NCBI GenBank assembly: GCA_963924555.1
Contig: OZ004587.1
Location: 3,720,001-3,784,000 of the forward strand
Reading direction: 5' to 3'
Origin: Crambe crambe
Taxonomy: Eukaryota; Porifera; Demospongiae; Poecilosclerida; Crambeidae
DNA length: 64,000 bases
Position numbers and translations under genes: made by a program. Under the pieces are notes generated by a model, which saw only the letters and a list, made by a program, of their open reading frames with translations, made no database searches and was not told where the DNA came from. Every line of letters begins with the position of its first letter. The first letter of the stretch is position 1. Positions 21,862 to 33,439 of this stretch are shown here, piece after piece.

Positions 21862-24569
21862 TTGGAGACAGCCCGATATTGATCAAATTTCTGCTTCCGC
21901 CTCTTTACTTTTTACTTTTAATGGTCTGCTCCACGTTACTTCTGATGGATCACTCCATAGCAAATACTTATAGAGGAAAAGCTCGAGGTTTGCCATACAT
22001 GGCTAAAAGCAGTGTCTATGGCCGTGATTCTGAAATCAGCGACCTTCTCATTGCATTACGTTACCATGATAATCACAGCACGCTTCTTAGCATCAATGGA
22101 CCTCCAGGATTTGGAAAAACCACTTTAGCTACTCTAATGGGACACTATGTGCTGGAGTATGGAGTCAATGTCTACTACCTGCAAATGGATGAGATCAGGG
22201 ATGTCCACGAAATGGGCACCCAATTGTACATGTATGAACAAGAAGGTCTTATTCCATCAGTGGATAGTATATTGAATGCTACTTCTACAGTGGGTTCTGT
22301 GGAGGAGTACAGAGTTGAAGATATTGTTGAATGGGGCAGTAATTTGAATGAGCGTACACTATTGATCATGGACAATTGTGATGATTGGTTGAACCACAAT
22401 TATCCTTTATTCATGGAAGTCATCGCTAATCTCAGTCAGCTTTCTTTCAACCTCAAGCTCCTTGTGACTAGCAGACAGCACTTTAATGCAAATGTTAGTG
22501 GTTTTCTTTCATTCCTACCATTAAAAGAATTAAGTGATGAATCTTCTTGTCTTCTGCTTAAGAGTTTAGTTAGTGATATCGATGAAAGGACTTGCAGTCT
22601 GATTGCTAGGTTGACAGGAAAGATTCCTTTGGCCTTGCAAGTTTTTGGTGCTCTTCTCAGCCAAAATGAATCCACGAATGGTATCCTGGAAGATTTGAAG
22701 ACAAATGGTGTTTTAGAACTCCTAGATCATGAAGATCTCACTGAGACAGAAAGATTGAATATCTGCATTGGTGTATCATATAATTACTTACCCTTTGAAG
22801 TACGCTTTTTTGGCGTGTTTCTATCTCAGTTTCCGGGATCATTCAATGGAGAATTGGTATGCTATGTGTTCAATCGTACTATTAGAAGTTATGGATGCGA
22901 TGAGGGCATAAGTCATTTAAAGAAGTACTCATTACTTCAACGTAGAAATGATCGCTACTTATTTCATATGCTGATCAAGGAATTCTTTATTGCTCAACAA
23001 CCCAGCAAATTAGTCAAGAATGACTCATTCATTTTGAACTTTCAGGACTACTTCATATTACATTTATTCAGGCTAGAAAAAACAGTGAGTGATCCAAATG
23101 CAATTGTATACAAAGAAATGGACAATATCGACTATGCTCTGAGCAACCCCACTCTAGAGAATTCCAGTCAGGTGATGAGAATGTGTTACTACACTCATCA
23201 CATGCTGAAATATAACTTATTTTCATTTAATAGTACCACTCAGTTATTAAACAGAAGTTTGTCTCTACTGGATGATAATTTTGAACAAATCTTAAAGATT
23301 ACCTCACCAAAAAATTTCACAGTTTTGTATTTGTCATTATTGAGTGAACTGGTATACATGAGGAGTGAAAAAGATAATGCCAGTATCACTGAGAATTGTC
23401 TTTTCAGATGTAAAACCGACTCGAAATTGTATAAGATGTTATTTGAAGAAGATCATGGAAGTAAAGTGGATCGGTTAAGGGTTGAAATCTTTCGAATGTT
23501 CATTGACCATAAATCAATGCTAAATAATACTGTGGAAAAGTTAGAAAAAACTACTGACAGTAGTCAAGACTCTTTCGATATGGGTGGTGCCTATTTTCAT
23601 ATAGGAGATGCAAAAAAATCTTGTTGGCACTTCTCGGAAGCAATGAAAAAAGAAACTGATGTTTTTAAGAATATCAGCATGATGACTTTATGCTGGAATG
23701 CTTTGTCAGATGCTGGAGATAGCAGTGCCAATGAGATTGCAAGACAACTTTTGGATCTTAATGAACTTGTAAGCTCTTTCCTGCCTAAGGAACTGTTTCA
23801 ATTCCCAATATTTTATGAAATATCTAAGGCTTATCGTTCCATAAACTGCACAGAAGAGGCAATTAATCTTGAAAATTCTTTAATAATTTCAATACTGAAA
23901 GCAAATAGTGGGGTATTTCCACCTAATGATAGATACAATATTCATATTTTAGTGGATTTACTTATTTCCAAGAATCATCTTGAACTCTCTCCATACTTCT
24001 TAACATATTCAAGGGAAATCATAACCTCCTTAATGGAAGGATGTCAATTCATATCAGGACTTACACTCCACAATCAAACAGACACCTGTCGAAATCTTAC
24101 CATTCTCCTCCATCTCATTGGCAAGTTGAAGCTCTATGTCGGGAATTTCTCAGAGAGTGCAAAGTATTTCTCACAATTCCTGGAGCTCCATGAACGATTC
24201 AAGGCAACACCTGCAGACACAAAGTGTATCTTGTTTACATGTTTTTTCCTGATGCTCTCTGGTACACTATGTGACTTAAAGCACTTTATTTATATTGCTC
24301 ATTTCATAACATCACATGATTCTCACTTCATTTTTGAGAAAAACTATTGTGACCTACAAAGTCTTGATATTTGCTGCCTAATAAGCATTTTTATTGCCAT
24401 GATGTTTCTTTTAATCATTACTTTGAAGTATATTTGGCCTAAGCTCCACAGTTTTTACTGCTGTCATTTGCTTTTGTCGCATAATTACGTGTATAAGACA
24501 ATAATCATTTTTTCAGTTGGCATTTTATTTCATGTTTCCTACTTCTTTCTCGATGTAGGCATTCTGTAG
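21862..24569 (+). CDS. Membrane-anchored NB-ARC protein with TPR-like region and C-terminal membrane helices
   Basis: One long exon follows an acceptor at 21861 (ttttccatag) and needs a one-base carry, which the Death-domain donor at 17789 supplies; joined to it the product would be 1041 residues. It opens with a strong membrane segment (LLPPLYFLLLMVCSTLLL), then NB-ARC: P-loop GPPGFGKTT, Walker B LLIMDNCDDW, KLLVTSRQ, GKIPLALQV and FHMLIKEFF in the MHD position. The next 500 residues include helical pairs resembling TPR (near GGAYFHIGDAKKSCWHFSEA and near KLYVGNFSESAKYFSQFLEL). Two hydrophobic segments end it (CCLISIFIAMMFLLIITL and IIIFSVGILFHVSYFFL). It parallels the upstream exon, so it is a tandem duplicate. 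It is either an alternative 3' exon of the same gene or a separate gene whose first exon I cannot see. Confidence 0.8.
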
Positions 24570-26719
24570 AGTGCCATCGTTCCATCAACATAATGTGGTT
24601 AGCTACATAGATGATAACAGTCATAATAATTATTATTTTATACTTAATTTGGTACCAGTAGCTATCTTGTGAATCATTTTTCTCAAATCTGGTTGCATAA
24701 AAATAGTGTGACAGGGTTTAATGGATTATAAATAAACTGGACTCTGGTTTTTTTATAATCCATGATACTGCTGGGAAATACTTCCTGAGTTTTTTATGAT
24801 CCATGATATTGCTGTATTGCTGGGAAGATACTATAATAGTAGCTAACTATAATAAAGCATAGCTAATAGATCTAATCCAGAAGGAAAGACAATGCAGTTC
24901 ACTTAAAAGTACATTCTACTTCGAAAATAACATCAATAACTTCAACACACCCAACTCATGGTTTGTATATGAATCAATGTCTACTCTTAGAGTCCAAAAA
25001 ATTCTTATTTGGACCACATGCTTAGGATAGTAAGCACAATCAAAGGGCATGCAGCACAGTGTTTGATGTGATATTGAAAGAAATGGACGAATTTGATAAG
25101 TTCACGTCTCTCCTAATGGAATATGCTGGCAGTTACATGGAAAGAAGTGGCACTACACATACGTTGATGAGGGGAAAAGGCTATTTCTATATCCGAATGG
25201 CAAGCACCTAAGGTCCAAAGGGTGAGCACCTAACTGTCCTAACCTGTGGAGCCGTTCTTCCTATTGACCACTTTGGTTTGCCAGAGTTTGCCTATGTTTG
25301 AAAGTTAGCCAGAGTTTTCCATCTTCAGAGTCCAAATCAGGAGAACTAGTGGAGCATCTTTCTTAACTGCTTCATGCCCATGTATAGCATTATAAAGTTC
25401 TTCACGTTGTTTGTAGCTGCCTCGTTTCTATTTATTAACTCTCAGCACAATGCGCAAGGGTTACAGTACTTAGTGTGTGTGTTATATCGACCACGTAGCC
25501 AGTAGTGATTAGAGCGCTACAATTTCAGCCTTAATGATGTCTAGATGATACTCTCCAGTGTTTAAATTGAGCTAATTTTTGGGAAAAGGCTTTATTCCAG
25601 TGTCACAGTGGATTTGGTATCCCCCAATATTTTGTACCCCCATGCAAAATATCCTCGTGGATTTTGCACCCCCACACAAATATCCTAGTGTACTTTGAAT
25701 CCCTCCAGTTGTTTTGGTATCCTCATGGCATGGCTTTTGTACCACAACACAAAATATCCGTGGTTTTGGTGTCCCCATGGCATGATTTACTTACTCAATG
25801 GATTTGGCACTCTTAACAGCTACTACCTAATATCAGAGAGACATCAGAGAGACACTCTCTAAGTAGGGATGGCGGGTCAAAGGTCATAGGACTGTATAAA
25901 CTAAAAACTCTTCTTTCTCTTCTACCCTTACTCTACAGGTTCTCAGAAGGCTACAGTGAATTATTACATCTACAAAGAAGAGAGGAGAACGTTCAAAAAT
26001 CAAAAATTCATTCGCTAACATAAGAAAAAAACGAGTTCTAAAATTGACTTTTGTTCTTTTTCTTTATAATAATAAGATCGACGTACCGACTTACTGGCTA
26101 TAGTCATCAAAGTTCTGCTTTGGCCATCTGTTAGAGCGGCACCTAGAGGCTGATCTTTTGCTATTAGTTTTGACTAAAGCGCTACTTCATAAATCAGTGA
26201 TATCGATAGCACTCGGCTAATCTTTCTACGCCATTTTGAAGCGCACGTCGATAGGGGGCGGAGCGTATGGGCGGGGCCACGTATAAGTCCACATGTGGCT
26301 ACAGTGTCTTCAGTTTAATCGTTTAGCTAGCTATTTATTCTTATCTGATGATCTTCCTGACACTCCTTTCTGCATTGCAGTACAGCCTATAGTAGTATTA
26401 TAGCCAGTACTTGGCTGTAGTGTAGTCAGCTCACTTTACCATGCCATGCATTTACATTGCTGTTGCTGTAAAGTTTTATATTAAATAGACAAAACTTAAA
26501 TAGTTAAATAAATTCTTCCAGAGACTGTGTATGTGCCTACAAAAGAAATGTAGAGCTGGCTTTGTATAGACTATAGTACTGTACTGTAGCCTCATGTCAA
26601 ATAATTATTAATAATCACTGTATACTCTCAGTTCAAGTGACGATCAATACTGCCACCCTCAATTCTTTACTTACGCAAACTTACTTTCAACTTCAAGCAC
26701 TAAAAAAAAAAGGATAGAA
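24570..26719. other. Intergenic; degenerate tandem repeats, no supported gene
   Basis: A direct repeat of about 55 bp (ttttataatccatgatactg / tttttatgatccatgatatt) lies at 24748-24835. AATAAA at about 24850 may serve the upstream NB-ARC gene. A 43-codon frame at about 25084-25212 has no recognisable domain. At 25590-25790 about six imperfect copies of a 30-35 bp unit (tttggtatcc/ttgtacccc ... aaatatcctcgtgg) form a minisatellite. The remainder shows nothing I can name. Confidence 0.5.
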
Positions 26720-26980
26720 ACAAGTGAGCGCAAAAAATTTCTTCTAAATAAAAAGTTAAGTAGGGATAGCCTAAAATCTAACTGGGCTGTATAATGTACT
26801 GCAGCCTCGTATGAAAACAATCCCACTACTTTTACAACGGCCCATAGCTAGCTGTAGGCAGTGGATGTAAATGTAGGGATTGTTTTCATACGAGGCTGCA
26901 GTACATTATACAGCCCAGTTAGATTTTAGGCTATCCCTACTTAACTTTTTATTTAGAAGAAATTTTTTGCGCTCACTTGT
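26720..26980. mobile_element. Near-perfect 261-bp hairpin element
   Basis: The arm acaagtgagcgcaaaaaatt ... tgaaaacaatccc (about 105 bp) is repeated inverted, ending gctcacttgt, with a loop of about 50 bp. Terminal sequence CAAGTGAGxGxAAAAA and TTTCTTCTAAAT is shared with the element at 5334-5734. Non-coding. Confidence 0.88.
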
Positions 26981-26984
26981 AAAT

Positions 26985-27597
26985 TAGTCTCGCGGGCCAG
27001 ACCCTTTACCAACCGCGAGGGAAGGAAAGAGTCTGGTCAAATCCAATACATGATCTTGTTTCAATTGCCCAAAGATTTGGTGGGGGGCATGCGCAAAACG
27101 TCACGATACGTCACGGCTCTCAAACAGATTTTTTCGCGCGTGCACTTACAGAGTAGTCCTAGAGTTTAGTCATGTCATAGATATATCTATGGTCATGTTA
27201 ATGAACTGCTTGCTTGTATGCAGAGATCTCATTGGTGATCATAGGAAAAAGAAAAGGCTGCATGGTCCAGGGTGTGCATCAGCCAAAGAACTGCTCCAGG
27301 TACTTGCAGGAGTTGCACTGGAAAAATTTCCGACACTTTCTGACCAGAAAGCTGTTTCCAAGCCTCCTCCCACTCTCTTGAATAGCCGCCTCCAGTCTGT
27401 AATCATATTCCTGCTCAGCCATGTAGCGCTAAGAAATCCAGAGCGCAGATTTTTCCTAAATTCGTGATGTATAATAACGTCATAGTCGTGCCCCTCCTTC
27501 CGAAGATTGCTGACTGTGCACAACAAGATCGTGTATTGGATTTGACCAGACTCTTTCCTTCCCTCGCGGTTGGTAAAGGGTCGGGCCCGCGAGACTA
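26985..27597. mobile_element. Inverted-repeat transposon-like element with 74-bp ends and about 10-bp target duplication
   Basis: The left end tagtctcgcgggccagaccc continues for about 74 bp and is matched inverted at the right end (ggtcgggcccgcgagacta) with only a few differences. The flanks acttgtaaat (left) and acttgtaaat (right) are identical, a target duplication of about 9-10 bp, in the range known for Mutator-like elements. The duplicated target includes the last bases of the neighbouring hairpin element, so this one inserted at its edge. An internal plus-strand frame of 92 codons (27189-27467) overlaps a minus-strand one of similar length; neither shows a domain. Confidence 0.82.
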
Positions 27598-28213
27598 CTT
27601 GTAAATAGCTAGCAATGTATGATTGTGGCTGTTTCTTTGCATGCCACTGTGCTATTTAAAGGGGGTAAAGGGTTGGGTACGTGACATGTACTGCATGCTT
27701 GGATTTGTGCTTGATAATTAGTTGTAGTTCTGTTGTGGCTACACTCCATTAATTTCTTAGCTGGTCAACATTATGAACCTTGTTACACTTGTAAGCAAGG
27801 ACATGAAGCAGCTGAACTCCTTTCATTTTAACCATAGCAGTTTTGCCAACTACAAAATCATCATTGAGTAACATAGCTAGATACCACTCCTACTCTTAGC
27901 AGAGGAAGGGAGAACGATTCTAGTCTTGCAGAAAATGAAAGGTTGCCACTATTCCAGAGCAAGAAAAAAGAATGAAGATTCCAGCTCTGTATAGCTGTAG
28001 TACTATATATTCCATATAATGCACACTATACTGCCGACCATTACCTAATCTATTGACTAGCTCAAGGATACTCGTCAGTGATCTGCTCAATATCTGCGAG
28101 CATTCTTGGGGCTAGCACTTCAGTGCTTTTTTTGTTGTTCTTGAAGCAGGGTTCTTCTTACTTACTGCTATCTGTCTACTTTACAGTGCATACCTTTTCT
28201 TCTCTTGGTTAAG
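27598..28213. other. Upstream region of the coiled-coil gene, with a repeat shared with 10.6-11.1 kb
   Basis: Bases 27990-28140, reverse-complemented, match pieces of 10610-10970 in the same order (aagcactgaagtgct, agatattgagcagat, gtgcattatatgga). A pyrimidine-rich acceptor-like site lies at 28187, so the coiled-coil gene may have a 5' untranslated exon. Confidence 0.45.
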
Positions 28214-29431
28214 ATGGCATCTGATATTAAGGGACAAATTGATAAACTGGAGAAAAAAATTGAAGACTTAGAGGAGGATATTAAAGATGAAAGTGATCCT
28301 GAAGTGAAGAAGCAACTGCGAGATGAAAAGAAGCAACTGCGAGATGAAAAGAAGCAACTGCGAGATGAAAAGAAGCAACTGCGAGATGAAGAGAACTTAC
28401 TGCTTCAATTGGAGTTGAAAAAAGACTCTACTGGTAAAGTATCTGGCATTTGTTAGCAGGGGTGCTAATAATAATAATTGGGTTGAAGTATGTACAGCTT
28501 CTTATTTTAAATTGTTTTATCTAATACCCTATGCATGCTGGTCCTTCTACTTAACTAGCTTTTTAGCTATTTAGTTATCATGATTACAGTTGCAAGTGGA
28601 CATGATTGTGTGGTCAGCTATGATGAAAGGGCATGCATGAGTTGGTTGTTCAGAGTTCAGGGTTTGAGTGGTGAAAGGGCTTAACACTTGTTGCATTGTT
28701 GTGACAACTTATGATTTGTCCCATTGTCTAGTTATGTATGTTTCCCCCATGAAGAGCTAGTGCAAATAGCTGGGGAAATCCACCATGACATCCCTCCCTA
28801 TGAGCAAAATATAAACCCTCGGACATCCTGTAACTATCACTTTCTATATGCAGATCTGATGACATAAGACTAAGCACCTCACCATGTGTGTTTTTTCAGT
28901 TTTGTAATTGTATCCCCTGAGGAAGGCCTGAACACCAGGCCAGATATGTTTTAAGCTAGTATCTAGAGAAGTTTACATAGATTTTTTTACGCAGATCTGA
29001 CTCCAGCAAATAAGAAACTGAGAATTGATAGGGCTGCATGTGAGTTATGTTTTATATACCATTAGGGTTGTCTGCTACACTAATATTTCCTTTTCTACTT
29101 ACTGCTAAAACTATTGTTAGATAAGCTGTGATGTAAGCTCTAGAGAAAGCCACACCTACTATGGGTGTGACATAACCAGCTCATTAGTCTGGCAGTGCTG
29201 CCCCTTGTGCAAAAAAAGAGCGAAGGGTCTGGTGACTCCAGCATGCTTGATCAGTTCTGGAGTCAGAATCTGACAATTAACCAGTTGTTTAACCTGACTA
29301 GAAGGGGTACACAGACTGAAATGGATGTCATTGTTGCCATAGGCAATGATGTAGTTGCTGTTTCCCCCACTTCAGTCTGGCCACCTGACAGCCATTATCA
29401 GCATGCTTACATAATAATTGAATTCCACAAG
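28214..29431 (+). CDS. Coiled-coil protein, likely N-terminal part of the downstream nuclease-kinase gene
   Basis: Exons 28214-28433, 28995-29039 and 29196-29431 join with consistent phases (1, 1, 0) to 167 residues with an open donor at the end (CACAAG/GTATGC), so more exons must follow. The first exon is a charged coiled coil with four perfect copies of KKQLRDE, encoded by near-identical 21-bp units. The third exon ends with an unfamiliar domain (NQLFNLTRRGTQTEMDVIVA ... HAYIIIEFHK). The intended next exon may be the nuclease-kinase exon at 33440, but the phases do not match directly (0 against 1), so at least one exon between them is missing or the models are separate genes. The intervening 4 kb is full of insertions. 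Function of this part is not recognised. Confidence 0.55.
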
Positions 29432-29639
29432 GTATGCTGGAGTCTACCCAGGCTCTAAATTATGCATGGGAGGGAAAGAGGGCCTGGTACCCAGCGTTTG
29501 CGCATGCACCAACAATAATTCGCACTTTTCGCATTCATTACACAAAATGATGATGCATGATAAATGCACAGTTCAACAAATAAGCAGCTGACGTAGCAAT
29601 GATGCAGCTTCTCTTCTGACAACCAGTGAGGCCTAGCTT

Positions 29640-29788
29640 GTGGTCAAAGAGAAAAGGGAGGACCTGAAAGCAGATACTCCGGTTGGCAAGAAGACAAAGA
29701 CATCTTGTCCGCTGTATATTGCAGCAATGGCTTGCTGCTGCTTGTCCTTAAGCTTCAGGTCTGGCTTCCCTAGCTGAGACAGAGCTAG
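29640..29788 (-). pseudogene. RecQ-type helicase fragment, broken at the ATP-binding motif
   Basis: On the minus strand the frame reads LKDKQQQAIAAIYSGQDVF then VFLPTG, the Q-motif to motif I region of RecQ-family helicases. Directly after LPTG the GKS of Walker A is absent and the frame shifts; a neighbouring frame then carries ICFQVLPFLFDHK, the usual continuation. So a short frame-shifting deletion has removed the catalytic lysine. Nothing downstream continues the helicase. It cannot be a working helicase; it looks like a captured 5' exon fragment decaying inside the outer element. Confidence 0.8.
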
Positions 29789-30338
29789 CCTCGTACCCAG
29801 GCCCGCTTTTTTCGCGGGGCGATGGAAAAGCCAAGGGCCTGGTATCCATTCCATGCGCATGCGCTCCAGCCCTTCGATTAAAGGGATTTGCTATACTTTC
29901 GGGCACGTCCGTTACACAAATTGTAATAAACATTACATCATCGTAATTTTGAGAGCTGAGCCAGCAGCTCTTGCTAGAGACTGTTCTGTTGCTTTTGCTC
30001 TTTCTGTGGTAGATTCAACTCGCCTCACTCTCAGAAGCGTTCTGTGCAAGCTGTTTATGAAAGAAGTGATGTGTCGCTACCAACTGGTTAGATGAAAGAG
30101 TCTTCGCTATCATTTTTAGCCATAAGTTTGGCTTGAGCTGTTCTTGTTGTGTCTCACTTTATTTCACTGATGTGAATCAGGTCTGGAGCTAGAATGCGCG
30201 TGTGCTACATACATTTTGATGATTACATCGTTCACCATACACGAAATTTTATGTTTAATTAAGCGCATGCGCATGCAATGGATACCAGGCCCTTCGCTTT
30301 TCCACCGCCCCGCGAAAAAAGCAGGCCTGGGTACAAGG
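29789..30338. mobile_element. Inner inverted-repeat element nested in the outer one
   Basis: The left end cctcgtacccaggcccgctt with tttcgcggggcgatggaaaa and gcctggtatcc is matched inverted at 30260-30338, ending aggcctgggtacaagg. Arms are about 75 bp. The flanks are ..gagcTA/G and C/TAagac, compatible with a TA target duplication. Partial tips of the same family (cctgggtacaaggc, cctgggaacaaggct) occur at 58736-58750 and 19194-19208. No domain in the internal frames. Confidence 0.8.
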
Positions 30339-30610
30339 CTAAGACATGGAAGGTTCAGCAGGTACTGGAGGGACCACATCCTTTGCCATCCCAGAGAGGG
30401 TCACTGGAGTAGCCATAGTTCCTAGAAACAAACTAGAAGACGCCATTCTTTCGCAGGGCTGAAAATATGCCTACTCAGCATTATTATTGCATCAGAATAC
30501 TGGGAGTTTACAATTTCCAAGAATTCTGGGAAATTTTAGCGCATGCACAAACGCTGGGTACCAGGTTCTCTTTCCTTCTCCCGCATAATTTAGAGCCTGG
30601 GTACAAGGCA

Positions 30611-33439
30611 TGCTTGTGTGAACAGACTATTTCAAGGTACCTTAAGAAGCTGTACCTCCCAGAAATTTGGAAGTTCTCAATGGGATCTATGATATGACAT
30701 TAAGCATAAGGTAGGGGATTCTATACCTTTTCAATGTCATATCACAGATCTCAGTGAAAAAGGGACAATGTTGTGCAAAAATCAAGACCAAGTTATTAGT
30801 ACCACACTATAGCCCATTACCTTAGAAGTTGATTGGTACTAAGCTTGAGGTTATATCTTTAACCATTGCGAAACTATAAACGCTAGAAGTGTATAGCCTC
30901 AGAGAAAGATCAAGGAAACATTTTGGATCATATCTTCTCACCTGGTCTACAGCAGCAGAAAGAAGACTAAGTTTTCCTTTGCTGTGTTATTATCCAGGCC
31001 ATGCAAAGCATTCAAGTAAGCTTTGGGGTGTTAATTGTTTGAAAATCCTTTAATAGTTAAATACCATGATCATTTCTGTATTTTAGAGTTTAAATTAGCC
31101 GATTTCTGATAGGATCTTACTCGGTTCTTCACTTACAGGCTGTTTTAGAAGATGACTTACAAAGATCTGGATCACAAGACGTCATGTGCAATTAATTCAG
31201 CGTCACACACGTACATATAAATTCAATTTCACCTATAATCAGTTAATGCATACACAATGCGCAGAAACAAGGGAAATTCCCCACATGCCGATAGAAATTC
31301 TTATGGATGATTTTTGCTGTGCAACATAGCTACAGATACATGGAGGCCCTGGCAGCAGACATCAAACTTTTCAGGCCGAACGCAGCAGATATGGAGGTAG
31401 ATTTTCATCTCATTCCACTCGCGGATAGTTGACAATGAATCTTCCATTTCAACAGAGCCCTGATTGCCTCTAGCCGTCTACAGTATATTGAAAGAGGATG
31501 CTTTGGGCTATCTAACAGCAGAAGATCCAAAGTCTGAAGGTTAACTATCGCTTAGATAAGGCTTTGTCCACAGCCACTCTAGAGTTGCATGGAGCGCAAA
31601 AGGAAATTTTAACTTGTTTTTGGAGGACTCTTTGTTGGCTAATTCTCCTATCATTTCCATAATTATTTTGTGTATAACTAAGGGGAGGCAGCTTTCTCCC
31701 TTGACGTTGGTCTCTCAATCCTCAGAGCGTAAACCCTAGGCACTAGTCTGGTTATGAATCAAGTCTTGATGCAACAGTATATCAGGTACAATGGCAATCT
31801 TATTATAAACTATAGATAGCATTAAAAACCTTAGAAAGACCTTCCACTGGAACAGAAGCTTCCCCAAATTTCTCCATCATTCACATGCAAACAGTGATGA
31901 AGAAAGAGAAGATTAAATACAACAACTCTCTTATGAAGCTTTAAAGTATGCCACAGGCCATGATACATTCCACGAGCATTTCATAAACACATCACAAAAT
32001 CTTCCCACAAATTAAAGGAGGATTTGATTCTCTGTTTGCGAGACTTAATTGTTAGAAGACAGTGAAGCAGAAGCTGAGGACAGCTGGTCAGATATTTCTA
32101 TAAATTCTGAGGAAAGAGGAAGTACAGTCCTACAAATGCTGAACATTAGCTACCATGCGAGATTTTTCATTTGCCAGCACATGGATTGAGAAATACAAGA
32201 TTGCCCGTCCAGAGACCAGAAAATTACTCGTCGACAAAATGTTACCATAAAAAAATAAACTGGATAATGTTGATTGAATATAGCTGATGATCATAAAAAA
32301 TGATCATAAAAACTGAAACATGATGATTATAATAATGGATAATGTGATGAATGACTATAGCTAATTATGTAGTCATAGCTACTTGATTCTTTTTGCCATG
32401 CCTCTTTGCAAGAGGGATGATTTCATTTTGAGTTTCTTCATCATCTCAAGCTGCTCTTTTTCACTCTAGGCATCCCTTTAAAAACATATTATACAATAGT
32501 TATAATAAACCTAGCTAGTTATAAACTACAATGTTGATGTTCAGAGCACAAAAACTCCATTCTAATAGCAAACTATGAGAAGAAAGTGTTCATCATATTA
32601 TATGATCATGCTTTGGTTGTGAGTTTGCAGTTACAGCTTCATCATAAAGTTTATCAACAACACATGAAAGCCTGACAAAGTTCATGCCTCTGATGGCTTA
32701 TATTTTCTACAGATATTGCTGTTGATGAAAATGATCCAAGCCATATCATGTGTGTGCATGTAAACTTCATAGTTACTGCCTTATAGAAGAATATTACTGC
32801 AACACAAGAGTGTGAAAGCTGCACAAATCTTTTTGGTGCATATTGGACATTATAGCGGTTATAATTTCCGAGTTGATCTACTAATTTCACGATAGAAGGC
32901 ATCATATACAACTATAGAATGCTATAAAATGGTTCAAAAAATTATTACCATGCTTTTTTCCTTATCGAAATTCGCTCACAAAGACATCAAATCCGACTAT
33001 TGCGTAGCAACCCGGATGTGCTGTGAGGATTTGTATTAGCCCTAATAGGCGCACGTGTAGCTATGGAAAAAATGAAGTTCCATTCTGCTGGCGGCCTCAC
33101 TAATTTACCACATGTAATTCCGGCTCTTTTATGACAGTAGTAAGTACTGAGATGAGAATGAAGCTTTTGAGTGCACAAAGAGCAGAAACTACATTATATT
33201 ATTTACATTACATTTATTATTTTTCTACTAGGTATTAGCTAACTACCGGTACTTGGTGTGTAATTTTTTGAGGTAGAATTTCAAATGCACGTAGCTCTAA
33301 TTCAATTACAGCACAACATTGTCCTTTTTCCCAAATTAAGTCACTTCAGAGAATATATGGGTGTGCTCCAGGCAGTGAGTGAGATCTGTTTTTCCCTAAT
33401 TGAGATAGCTTGATATTAAGTTGCTGTGCACTTTAATAG
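30611..33439. other. No supported exon; decayed open-frame fragments
   Basis: A short inverted repeat (gggatctatgatatgacatt at about 30681 against aatgtcatatcacagatctc near 30738) is present. Around 31340-31640 there are short open frames broken by stops (beginning MEALAADIKLFRPN) that look like a decayed coding sequence, but I cannot assign a family. Any missing exon linking the coiled-coil gene to the kinase exon should lie here. The rest is AT-rich with nothing I can name. Confidence 0.4.

Larger units (their letters stand above)
29447..30610. mobile_element. Outer inverted-repeat element carrying a RecQ-like fragment
   Basis: The left end cccaggctctaaattatgca ... gggcctggtacccagcgttt is matched inverted at 30540-30610 (aacgctgggtaccaggttct ... 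ataatttagagcctgggtac). Arms are about 60-65 bp with modest divergence. Its interior holds a minus-strand RecQ-like fragment and a second, complete inverted-repeat element. It starts 15 bp after the donor of the upstream coiled-coil exon, so it enlarges that intron. Confidence 0.75.
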
